From assembly GCA_003049485.1 (NCBI GenBank), contig PYST01000166.1, positions 1 to 64,000 of the forward strand: a stretch of DNA of 64,000 bases. The letters are read 5' to 3'. Each line of letters begins with the position of its first letter. Position 1 is the stretch's first letter. The stretch comes from Ophioceras dolichostomum (lineage: Eukaryota > Ascomycota > Sordariomycetes > Magnaporthales > Ophioceraceae). A model generated the notes under the pieces. The model worked only from the letters and a program-made list of their open reading frames with translations. It had not been told where the DNA came from and ran no database searches. The position numbers and the translations under genes were made by a program. Of this stretch, positions 48,001 through 59,925 are shown piece after piece.

Positions 48001-48245
48001 CTAGTCAGGGTCCCTGCCTGCTGTGTTTCATCACCATCCATCCTATGTGTGTGTGTGTGTGTGTGTGTGTGTTTAGAAAGGGGGAGGGGGACAACGCGAA
48101 AGGAGATCCATCCTAGATGTTCCTAGACAGCTTTCTTTTCTACGAGAGGCGAGGCGGGCGCAGGCGATACCCCGGCCAGCCGAGATGCACAGTGGGCGGC
48201 AGGGCAGCACTGGCGAAGGCTGGCGGGCCTACCTACTAAGCCTCC
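45094..48245. other. 3.2-kb intergenic region between the two velvet-like genes
   Basis: No gene was recognised on either strand. The stretch 46200-46280 is AT-rich, a CATC tandem tract lies near 47657-47676 and a TG tract at 48046-48072. The region upstream of the 45093 start is CT/GTT-rich and probably promoter or leader. Confidence 0.5.
48046..48072 (+). repeat. TG dinucleotide repeat
   Basis: About thirteen TG units, uninterrupted. Confidence 0.9.
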
Positions 48246-49137
48246 CTACGGCAAACGCAGTTGCTCGCGGAGTGGAGCGTTCCTCCGGATCGTGTTGATA
48301 TTCTGCTGATCCGCCGGTTCTGCGGTGGAAGAGACGGTGTTAATTAGTATCAGGAAGTCTCATCACCCGAACAGATGGCGGCGAAGGGGGTCGGCTTGCT
48401 TCAGGGACATCGACTATTGCCACAGAGTGGCGTGTAATACGTGTTTGTGAGAACTCACCCATGTAGTTGAGGTTGGGATCGATGTCCTCAGAAGCCTCGA
48501 CGATGGAGGAGAGCAGCGGCTCGAGCGCGGTCCAATCGCCGGTGGTGGGGTCCATGTGGTATAGCGTCACCTGCAGGCGGTATGTGCCTGTGTAGTTGAA
48601 TGCGATGTTGTTGAACGCCGCGTAGCGGTATGTCGGGGCGGAGTAGCTGGAGCTGCTGCCACCCCTGGAGTTTCTCTCGATAGCGGTCGGTTCCGTGAAG
48701 CCGACGGTGTAGCCCTCGGGGACTTCCAACCAGGCTGGGTCAACGGGGTTCTCGTCCAGGGTGGTCGGAAGGAGCACGGCATATAACAGCTCGTTGCCGC
48801 CCGCGTTCAAGCGGACGATGAGCGGCTGGGTGGCGTGACCGACGGCGGCGTGGGTGCCCGGGTTCACGACGACAGCGGCGTCCTGTACGGCTGTCGGGTC
48901 GAAACCGCCCTGGGTTGCGGTCTGATCGCTGGCCTCCTGACCGCTCGCAGGGTCGTAGCCGCCCTGCTGGGCGGTTTGGTCGGAGTACCCCGAGCCGTAG
49001 GAGTAGGATGAGCCGCCGCCGGTGTTGTAAGAGGAGGAAGAGCCGCCACCGCCAGAGTAAGAGGACGAGGAGCCGCCGCCGCCGTTCGAGGAGGATCCGT
49101 GGCCACGCCGGCTCTGTCGGGAACGAGGAGGCGACAT
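48246..49137 (-). CDS. Putative divergent velvet-like protein 2 with prion-like N-terminus
   Basis: Two exons (49137-48459, 48319-48246) give 250 aa. The 139-nt intron has donor GTGAGT, branch TACTAATTAAC and acceptor CGCAG, and splices in phase 1 to end EPADQQNINTIRRNAP...LRLP. The first ~90 residues are Gly/Ser with regular Tyr (SSSYSGGGG, SSYNTGGG, GSGYSDQTA) and two copies of SDQTAxQGG(Y/F)DP. The folded part (VGHATQPLIVRLN, GGNELLYAVLLPTTLDENPV, YRYAAFNNIAFNYTGTYRLQ, VTLYHMDPTTGDWTALEPLL, SIVEASEDIDPNLNYM) follows velvet-domain order: strand PxxxxL, a YAxL strand, FxxFxNLxxxxxGxYRL, xxSxV, then a DxxNYM-like turn before the last helix. The assignment is by eye and tentative. It lies on the same strand as the other velvet-like gene. 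Confidence 0.45.
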
Positions 49138-52100
49138 CTTGTACGTGTCCGTGGGGTAGGTACAAGGTAGTGGCCGGAGGGGGGTGTAAAGATGGAAGAT
49201 AGTAGCAGAAAGGAAGTGTGTGGTGGTTGAGAGGGAGGTTTGCTACGATAGCTGGAGAGGAGGACGGTGCTGTCGCGGGCTTTTTATGTTTGCGGCGGGA
49301 GGGAGGGAGCGGCTCTGCGGCCTTGTCGGTGTCCGAGGAGCGAAGAAGGAGATGACTCCAAAAGAGATCTGACGAGGATATGACGGTGACGCCCTCGTCA
49401 AGCTTCGCGAGCCAAACAGATGAGTGATATTGGAGGGAACAGCGTAGAGACTATGACAAGACCCTGCAGTGTTCGATGCTATTGGCAGGGGTACGGTCGA
49501 GGAGAAGTGGTGCGATAAATACTCTAGGGTCTAGGGTTCTATGAACGCTACTCTGAGTGTGTTGGCACGATGAGGTGGAAGGTAGCCTGCTGACGATGGC
49601 GACACGTCCTTCGTCCCTCAACCTAGGAGAAACGCTGCTTGTTGGTAGGGCCGGTAGCGACAGTTGGTCGGTCTGACCAAAGGAAGGAGTTGCACAAGGA
49701 AACGAGGAGACTGTGACTCTTCGGCAGGGAGAGAGGGGTTTGTTGGCTCAGTGGCGAGTCCGTGGAAGGCGAGGGTCCTGGCGAGGAAGTCAAGAGACAG
49801 GAGGACTGCGAGGGGCTTCTAATAAACCCGTCAAGGAGGAGGTCGGACCGTTTCGCTCTCACGCCTGCAGCATGTCTGCTCGTGCGTGCTTCCCTGTTTC
49901 TCCGTTTGCTCTCAGACGAAGCCTCGAGGGGGAGTCGAGTCGGGCGTACTGTTCTCGTTGATGTCCGATGCAGGATTTATGGGCAAAAGTATTGTGAGAT
50001 ATGACGGGCCCATGAGCGTCGATATATCATATCACCCACAGCAGGCATGGGTGTGGGAGAAGTAGAAGAGATATCGAGAACAGTAGGTTCATGCAGCCAT
50101 GGGATGTGTGTTGGGGGACGGGGAAGTAGCCCACGTAAAAAGAAAGACGCAATAGCAAAAGGACTGCAGCTGAAGCGGCAGGCAGGCGGTGACAGACGTC
50201 GTCGGTACCGTCCTTTGAGGATGAGGCCGGCCAGCGGAGAGTGGTGTTGGCCACCAGACGTGATGACGCCACTCTGTGACGGTCTAGAAGCGCCGCCAGG
50301 TGCAAAATGCACGCCAACTGCCCCTCTTGGAGGACAGCAAACCAGTGATTCATCGCCGTTGGCTTTTTCTTTCGCCTTGCTTTCATGCATCACTCACGAT
50401 CCGCAGAAAAGGGTGGTACCCGCGGCAGCACTAGTGGTGGCGGTGACCGCAGCTATCTGCATTTTTCTGCACGGATCGGAGGGAGGGCAGGGAGGGTCAG
50501 CGACCAGGAAGGACTCCAGGAGACGCCGTGGAGGTGGGAGAGTGCAAGAGAAAAGGCAAGGAAACATGGCAGGAAACACGACCTAGCTGCCGATCCCTGC
50601 ACCGGCTCGAAGGAGGGAAACGCCTCGCGCTGCCAAATAAAGCATGGAGCTAATGCTTTCTTCTCCCCTCCAGCCCCGATGGCACCGCAGAAGAAGAAGC
50701 AAGCACATCTTGGATGGCTCCGGCTCTGGACCCGGCTCTAGGAGATCTTATCCTTGATCCCTGGTGAGCCAAGGATTAGAGCTGTTGGTTTATTAGTTTG
50801 ACATATGACAAGAGGAAAGAAGGGCGGGAGGAGGGAGGGTGGGGGTGGGAGCTGAGGTGAACAGGCTTGGGGGAGCGGAGTTGTGATGAAGTTGAACGAA
50901 CCGCCAAAAGGGGGGCAAGTCAATCAAGGGCGAGCGACGTTCTGGGACCGATACCTCTCCCTAGTACTGTTCTCTGTGTTACGGTGGCGTCGTGGTGAGG
51001 GTGGGATGCGATCCCTGAAAAGGGAAGCGGTGAAAAGAAAGATTTAGCTCAACGGGACGAGGAATGGAAACAGGAGGCGAAGAGCCGGGAAGGGCCGAAA
51101 GTGAGAGGCAAGGGAGACCTCCAGCACAGAGCAAGGGGCGATGTCGATGGCTTAGGTACCTCCACCTACCTTGTATTCTCGCGCGTCTTGGCAACAATGA
51201 CCATGGAGGACTGAGGAAGGAAATAGAACGTGTGATAAAGAAAAGCAAATAGTGATTTTCGGTCTGGCTGCTGGGGAAGAAGAGGGATGCAACTGGACGA
51301 TTGCGATTGGCTCATTCCAAATTGGTTCCAGTTGGACCACTGGTTCCAAGAAGAGTAAAAAACCCCTGGTGGACGCCGTCAAAGGCCGTGCCCGCTGCCC
51401 AGGCTGTCCGGCCTCCCGGTCTGTGCTACAACGGGCGCTATCGCGTTGACGTGTGGCTTCTCTGCTTCGCTGCTTTAGTGCGAAAACAGTACATGTAGTC
51501 TCCAGCCCAGGCTCACACACCCTCGCACACCTGTGCACAACGCCCCATCCCGCGTGAAAACTGTTCAGTAATCATAAAACCAACGAGGGCGTCTGTATTT
51601 CCACCCAAGAATGGGAGCTAGAAAATGATTTGGGACGACACGGGACGAAAGTCGGATCGGTGTAATGACAAGTTGGTTCGATGGAAAACTAGAAAGGCAA
51701 ACGTGGATGGAAATGTGATGAGGGTCAGCAGGCAAAGCTCACTGTCTGTTGGGAGGGGCCCGATGACTGGGCCATCGGTGAACACTGAAGAGTGGGCGAC
51801 CCTGGGCGACCCGGAGCAACGCTGGACGACCAGACCCACTATGGCGGCTTAAAATGTGTCATCCAATCCGTTTCGTCCATTTTGTGTTTCGGTACTTTTC
51901 CCCGATCTTAATTGACTCCAGTTGCGAGATGGCCAGCCAGAGAACACTCGAGAACTGAGAGAGGACCAGCCAAAGCTAAGCTGTCCTGGATTCGATCCCG
52001 GAGTTTTGGTCGGAGGAGCGTGGGCCTGATTGTAACACTTCACTGTGCTGTTGGAATCCAGATGGGATCCTCCGAGAGTCTCCACGCCGCATTTCGCTGG

Positions 52101-55100
52101 ATCTCGGTACTCCATCAATAATGCCTGTTCATCGATTCGTCCGAAAATGTAGAGTAATCGTCAGATACTACGTGTAAAACGGGGAGTATACCACAATCGA
52201 CTTGCTATAGCCGGAATATTTTGCATTCGCACAATTGAACGAGAGAGGGGGGAAAAGGGCGAGCAGGCTGTCAGTGTCTCTTCAGGTGATACCAAGTACC
52301 TAGGGTGAGGGGCAAAGGGGCAAGGGAAGAAGGAAAAAAAAGTCAAAGAACAAATCTCCGGAGGAAAAAAAATCTCTCACTCATCACACCCAGATCACAT
52401 ATCACACACATCACATACGCAGAGACAGCAAGATTCAGCCCCGACGACCAGCGGACAAAAGCCATCAGCCAGCATCAAAGCAGCAAGCAGACACGGGAGC
52501 AGAAGCAAAGACAACCACCCAACACCCGACAGGCGGTCGACAAAGTTCTCGCCCCGCTTCCCACTTTCCCCGTCCAATCATCAGTTCATCACAAAGCCAG
52601 CATAAGTCGCTCTCTCGCTGCCAGCATGGGATGGGAGGGGGAAAAGGAGAGGGGGAGGAAAACGCCACCGACCAACTTGAATCCCCGTCCAAATGAACCC
52701 CCCTGTCAACCTGCTCAGCATTGGGGAGCTGAATCTTTGTCCTCACCCACTGAGCTCTCTTCGATCTCAACGACTTGCAGGAGGTCCTGCGATCGCAGGG
52801 GTCACGGGTGGTCAGACGTTGGTTCTGGGTGGACACCAAGCTGATCTGGAATTTGCAACTCCGAGCGAACACTCATCAGTGCTCATCAGTGAGGTAAGTG
52901 ATCACCCCTTGCTTTCATCAGAAATCATATGTAGAAAACCACAGCGCATAGCACATGGGGGGAAACAGGGGCGAATGGGGGAAACAGATACGTCCATGGA
53001 GGTTCTGAGATTTATCCACCGCTCACCCACCGTCAGGCAGGTAACAGTAAGGCTGGCGTCCAACATTCGCACATGCGTGTGATGAGGGAGATAAACGCTC
53101 GAGATCACAAATCTCCTAACCTGATCGTGCTGTTTTCTTACCCCGTGTCAGTCACATATCATCAAATCTCAAGCGGAAACGGTCCCAGTGTGGAATACAA
53201 GCGGCATCCCAAAATATTGGGCCTTCCAATCGCGTTCCAGCACCCAGCAACGAAACACCGAAGTCGGAAAACCCACGTGCTGTGATCATCAGAAATACCC
53301 GAAGTGGTATGGAAATCGCCATCAAGGGTCGTCCCAAGGCCCCCCAACCCGGGACAAACTCCAAACCCCCCTTCGATATGCTTTATCCCGCGGCGTCGAG
53401 CGTCGGTGCGCTCGCTCTGAGGCTTCTCAACAGACCAGACATCCAAATCGCCCGGCGGCTCCTCGCAGGTCAATTTTGAGATTGGGTGGGTAACAGGATG
53501 GGACCAAGAGTCCAGGAGGGTGGCACCACTGCATGCTACCACACTTTAATGAGGACTCGAGGAGGTACGGACTTGAACTTGTACAACAGCATTTGCAGCC
53601 CCGACGCACACCGACTGGACAACATCACAAAGCCTGACCGTGCACCAGAAATCTCGAGGAGACAGGTATCGATAGGCCGGTATCGTCTCAAGTCGCTGCT
53701 GGTGTCCGCTCCCCCACTCACACACCAGCGCCACCCTCTCTCCGACTTCCCAACTTCTCTCCGACTCCCAACTTTGTGGTTGTCCCCATTTCTCTTTCTC
53801 CCTGCTTTCAAACCACTTCTGTGCGGCTGTGATGAGTGTCACCGAACACCCCTGGACCCCTGTCTATAATACTGGAAAAGCTGTAAGAGGGAGAAGTGAC
53901 TGACTGCAAGAGCACCTTTTGGGCACACTTCACTCCTCGGTTCGAGAGTCTCGACGGAAGACACCCGACCGTAACTCGCTCACCTGCATACTAGTTCTGC
54001 TGTCAAGCACATCAAGCTCCTGTGAGTCCTGTCCTAAGCTCTCACGCGATGTCACTATCGCTACAACTGGCAGAAGCTGAACCGGACGAACAATCCCGTT
54101 CGAAGGATCAAGTGGCACCCAACGTGAAATTCCCTAGCACCGGCTTCATGGCCCCTGTTGCCGAGCTTCTCGCCGACATGCCCAATAAGCATGCCAAGTG
54201 TGTGCGTGCTTCTGCTGCGAGGCAGTCAGGCAGTAGTAGTACCGTGCCTACCCGCGTGGCTTTTAATCCTCCCGTCTTGCACCACTATTTTTCCTACTTT
54301 TCCTTCACATGTACCCTCGGACGTATGGTCGTACCGATGCCTGCTGCATGCACTCGCCCGCCAAGGTGATTTGGCCGAATCTTGTTTATCCTCCCTGCAG
54401 GTCTGCGAATCGGATACAGACGAGTTGTCCGCAATGACCGCAAATACACAGCCTCCACAACCACCCTCCAGAGTCACCACCGCCTTCCGAGCTAACGACT
54501 TTCCCATACGCCCTCCTACACACCCATACTCACTTCACCCCTCTTCCGTCCTCCCCCATCTACCATTTCCCAGGGGAAGGCTTCTGAGACGGATACTGGC
54601 GCTACTGGCTCACGCAGCCCACGGACGGAGGTGATATTAGCCTCCCACCTGACCCTATCATACACATGGACTCTGCAGGTTTAGTGTAGATACATGGTCT
54701 TATCTTTCCCACCATCAGTTGCCCATGGGCGCTTTCGGTTTGTCGAAAACCGAGAGGAGAAAGCAACGGGGAGGCGGCATCTCCATCAGACCAAGCCCAG
54801 CCAGTGGGGGGAGGGGACTTGTGTGGTCCATGTAACGGGGACTGCTGGACTGCATCCGCGCGTCCCAGCTCCAATGGCTAGTCACTCGGGATTTGACATG
54901 AGCCGCCGCATACAGGGTGGTCACGGGTGCTTTGAACCAAGCCCACTTGCCCACTTTCGTACTTACTTCCCTGCTTCAGTTTGCCGGCGTCCCGCGTGCG
55001 TAAATGCCTGCCTAGGTAGGTTAGGTAGGCATCTATGTACGTGTAGCAGCAGCTGCAGAGCCAGAAAGGGTTGAAAGGCTCCGTCGAGGCAGACTCACAG

Positions 55101-58100
55101 AGCTTGCGAATCTTTCCCCTTCCCCCCGCCTCCCTCTGCAAAGTCCCCTCCCACTAACTCCCATCGAGTCCCTTCATCGTTTCTTAGTCTCATAGATATC
55201 CGGCGTACAACCAAACGCACGAGAAAACCCAAACACAACCTCCTGTAGACGCGTGGTGAACGGATGGACACTAGTCCCAGCACCATGGACGCGGAGAAAA
55301 GCCTCCTCTGGGCCGGGCCCGCAGTGTCTCCTCTTCCTTCCCGGTTTGTCTCGTTTGTGTGAGCGAGCCGTGCCGATGCCATGGTAAGCAAACCCCAGCT
55401 GTGGCTCTGTTTCTGCTGTCGAGCCCACACGACGCAACATAAAAATTACAGGATGGGGTGCGAGGGTCAGGACGCCACATGGGAACACAGTCCCGCCGTC
55501 GCTAAATTTCCACCCCGGCCCTGACCCCAGCCGCTCTCTCTCTCGGGGCGGAAATGGTGTCACAGGGGAGGGGAAGGGAGGGGCGGGAGAGGGGGGAACC
55601 AACCAAGCTAAGCTAGTAGTAGCACGGAAGGGACGGAATAATGCTGGAGGACAGACGAACTGAAGGGACGAACGAACCCATGAAGAGACCATTTTATCTT
55701 CGGCCATCGGGATGACACTGGCGCAGATCCATTGGTCAGTGCTGAAGTTCCCTTCATGTCCGTTTCTCACTAGCACCTTTCCTGCAGGACTAAGCACAGG
55801 ACTGGGGGAAGCTCCGCTCTCTCCCCTCCCTGCCTGCCCCCTAGGTCAATACCTGCTGTATGTACCTTCCTACAAGTCTGCTCACCCTACCACCAGCCGA
55901 TCCATCCCAACACACCCCTTCCAGAACTCGGAAGTGTAAGAAAAACGACTCTACTGCTTGCAAGTTCTGCAACCCCGCTGCAGCTAGCTGCAAGCCTCAC
56001 CCTCGGGTTCACGAATCCCCGAACAACAGCACATTCTTTTCCAATATCCCCCATCCAGATGCTTGGCTACCTACCTACTTACGTCCATGGGACATCCACC
56101 CCCATCTACAAAGCAAGCAAAAGCTCTCACTTTCTTTCTCCCACCACTGGGATACATATCCCGCTGCTGACCTCATGCAAGCGCATGCAGGCAAGCCAAG
56201 TCGGCAGGCAGCACACACCCACCAACCACATAATACTACAACTCGTAGGCTTGGGGCATGGAGACCGGCAAAAAAAATCTTCAAAAGATAGACAAGCAGA
56301 AGACACAAACAACAAGGACCCAACACCGACGCTAAAGCACGACACGCCTCGCCAAGAACGCCAATGGCCTGATTTTCTTTGTGTGGTATCCATATGTGTG
56401 CCCTCCCTTGACGGCTGGAACAAGCCTCCACAGTACGCAAGCCTGCCTAGGTGCCTCACCAATCCCGTCGTACACCTAACACAATCCACATCCCCATCCA
56501 TGTACGTCCACCCGTCCCTACTACTAGTATATATCCGCGTCACACCTCTCACGAGAAACACTAGCGCCGCCCAGTATCCCCCTCCCCCCCCATAAGCAAG
56601 TTGCAGTAGCGTCGTTTGGCGCCCTCCTTTGTGGAGCACTGCTGCTGCAAGTTCTGTGTTACTACTAGTGTTACTTGGGAGGAATGGCTGTTAGTTACTA
56701 CCCGACCCGATCCACACCTACCACCACCACTTACCACCCTCTCTAGCTAACACCAGTGGGAGGAATCTTCTTACCGACGCGACAAGGCTGCGTGTTTGGC
56801 AAAAGACGATATTTGGGGGTTCTATCACACCACGCTAGCGGGACGGGACGGACAGGTTGGGAGCAGCTGGCTGGGTAGGTCGCCAGGTAGCCAGCGAGCC
56901 AGTCAACCAGCCAGCAAACCATCTACATACACGCCCTCACTCACTCCCTCCCTCCCAAGGCTTTCTATCTCAACCTACCTACCTGTATGGGGAGCCTCCC
57001 AGCACTGTCCAGCCAGTCAGCCTGCCAACCAGACCGATCTACAACGACAGCTAACGACGTCATCTCAGTGGGTACTAGGTGAGGTAGTGTGCCGCGCCGT
57101 CGCACACCGCCCTGGCCAGTAGTAATCCCCGCTTCGCCTACGTCCCATCCCATGCAAATCCTCTCCACCATCCATCACCCGCCCTACCTATCTATCCCCC
57201 CGCCCTTCTCTGGCTATCTTTCTTCCATCTCGGTCCTGAAAGCACCGAGCGAAGACATAACTGAAGACAGGGAGACCTATCGGCCCTAACACCCTCTCAC
57301 CACTCCACCACGTTCCGTCAAGAATACCTACCTACCTACCTACCTACCTACCCAGTGTATTAGTCCTCCTATCACATCCTCCCAGCACGTTACCCCCGCA
57401 GAAACGCTAAAGCTGCTGCTTCACGCTAAGCCCTCCCATTCCCTTCCTTCCATCCCCCCTTCCCTCTTCCGTTCCATTTCTTCTCGAACCTTGGTATCGA
57501 ATCATCTATCTTACAAGGACACCGATCCTTGCTGTTTCTGTCGGTCACTAACTAGGTACCTAGTGGCTCGGCCTGCATCTGCATGGACTAGACCAGAGAA
57601 AGGCGGGACGGGGAAGTGCGGAGTTGCTTCCTGGGTCTCCCTCCCTCCCTATCTATCCTAATATACCTACCCTTTTCTTTCTATCTCTGATCTACACTGC
57701 TCCATGCCATGCCCGGTCGTGCATGCATCTACCTAGCTAGCCCAGTGAGTTGAATGCTTGCAGGTCGCTTGCCGCTGCTTGCAGTAGCACTATAGTTAGC
57801 TACCCCTATTGATATGAGGGATTTTCCGTCCACAGGAGAATCCGTCCGGTGCCGCCGTCCGGTGCTGTCCGGCCGGCATCTTGTCGATCTATCTGTATCT
57901 GACTCCGTATTCGCCAGGCGGCTGAAAAGACAGAGACGAGAAACGGTGGCAGACATGGGCGGCTAAAAAGGAAGAAGAGATAACACCGCACAAGGGGGTG
58001 ACTACTAAGGGGGCTATCAATGTCATCCATCCGCCCCCATCCTTCCCATATCATCGCAGCGGGAGGAGGAGCCGGAAGGGGGGGGGTGTTTCCGGGGTAT

Positions 58101-59925
58101 CACCGCCCCTGCACGTCCCTCTCGAGAACGGCTGCTGGAACTACCTTTGTCTGTCTGGCGGAGTTTGCCGCCGGTGGGTACCGGATACTAGGCCTGCCGG
58201 AACGGAAAACCTTTCCGTTCCTGTTCTTCTTTGCCGATGAAGGCCGTCGGGGTAGGTAGGGTATCAGTACTAGTACTGGATACCAAGGGGATGGGACTCG
58301 GAGAAGAAGAGCCTCCGCTCTAGCAATTAGTTGCCGGCGGCAAAAATGGCCTTGGGAGAACAGGTTGGGTGCATGTGTGTGGCTGTGAGGGTGTGCTTGC
58401 CCTGTTCCAGTCAGTCTCATGCAAGATGGATTCACGGACACCTGTTGGGCGGTTTTGTTGGGGACGGTGGAGGAGTCTCACGGGTTTTTGTTGAGTTGGA
58501 AATCTGTCCGAGTAGTAATGATCTATGTGTCAGTCAAATCGACGCTCATTGGGGGGATTCGGGGGGCCCCCATCACTGGCCTTGACATTGCGAAGGGAAA
58601 AGGCGTGCAGAAAATTGGGACATATTGGGATACTGTTAGGTGGGCAACTGGCAGCAAGTGGGTGCTATCTGGTACAGATTACGGCTAAATTACAGTTTGT
58701 AGCGGCGATAGTGTCCTACCGGGGGATTGGACTATGCATCCTCGAGTGAAGTGCTCGAGTGAAGTTCTTCTTGGAAACGACTACGATCTGCAGAAGCTTA
58801 CCTTGTCTCCGCGTACTCTGTCTTTCTTTTATAAATAATCTGGAGGATAGCAACGGGCTCCTATGCGGAGTTATATCACCATTCTCTCGCTGCTGGAAGT
58901 CCGTCTGCCGTTTTTATTCACTTTCCCTCCTGGCCCTGAGAGAGCGGTGGGCGTGGATCATCCCCGGGAGGAGTGCCTCGCCGAATGAACTAACCCCTAA
59001 ATATGCACCGGGGTCTCCCGAGCGGCCGTGACCTCCTCTCAGCGGAGTGCTGCCAATGGATTCCGACCACTACCGTGCTGGGAGAGTTGCCACGAGCCTC
59101 TCTTCTTCTCAAATTGTGTAGAGGCGGGGGACAACCCATAATGATCTGCATCATTGGTAAAGCCGTTATGGGCAAGACCTCAAGGATGTAGTTTGAATCT
59201 TTCTGATGACTACTAGTAACGTAGGCACAAAAACGACAAACTAATATAAGAAATATTATTACCTCCTTGAGTAACTTACACCAATACCGCGTGGGTGTTC
59301 CGTCCGAATATATCCGGCCATTAGTAACTCAACTTAATAACCACAGCATCAAACTATTGTTCGGGCGGACGCAATTGACAAGGTAAGCAGTGAGAGCTAG
59401 ATAGGCAGTTCAAAGTGGCAAGCAAGGAACGCAAGGTGAGGAGGTCAACTGCTTGTGAGTAAGATGTATCGAGCCCCAAGAATACCACAGGAGGGTGATG
59501 GCTCCACGATAAGCACCCAATTACCATGCTTTTGCCCTCAACATACTGTGTTGGACGACAGGAGACCTAGCTGCACGTTCTGAACCCTACATAAAGTCGG
59601 TATCATCTATATTATCGGATGTGCGGAGGGGAAGTTCGTCTCATCTCTGGCGGGGTTGATGCCCGTCACCATCACAAAGGCCCTGCCCGAGCGGACAGCG
59701 GCGCTCACATCTTGATAAATAGACATCACTCCCTGATCTCTCCCCAGCACTGCCGGTGGTCAGTTGAGGAGGTTCGAACAAGCTAGCCCGCCACCCTTCA
59801 CCCTGAAGAATCTCAGGGGCACATGAATTCGTCCTCGGTGTTCGTTTCCTCTCAAAGACAGACGATAATTTACTTACTTGCCTATCTACCGATCGGCCCG
59901 CTTCAAGCCAAACCGAAAAAAAGCC
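49138..59925. other. 10.8-kb region without a recognisable gene
   Basis: All frames are short and overlapping and none shows a family signature on either strand. Features seen are many CT- or GA-rich tracts, a TACC tandem run at 57325-57352, TACCTAGGTA-like palindromes (for example near 52298, 55014, 57555), and an AT-rich patch at 59210-59360. A modest ORF from ATG 54049 to 54369 (106 aa) has balanced composition but no recognised family. Unannotated small spliced genes or non-coding transcripts remain possible. Confidence 0.45.
57325..57352 (+). repeat. TACC tetranucleotide repeat
   Basis: Seven tandem TACC-phase units, one of many TACC/GGTA tracts in the intergenic DNA of this window. Confidence 0.9.

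Noticed and set aside
50047..50586. 179-aa plus-strand frame
   Set aside because: Arg/Gly-rich composition, no family resemblance, overlaps an opposite-strand frame of similar quality.
54049..54369. 106-aa ORF starting MSLSLQLAEAEPDEQ
   Set aside because: Composition is acceptable for the first ~50 residues but no family, no orthologue evidence and no clear splice sites; left as a note only.
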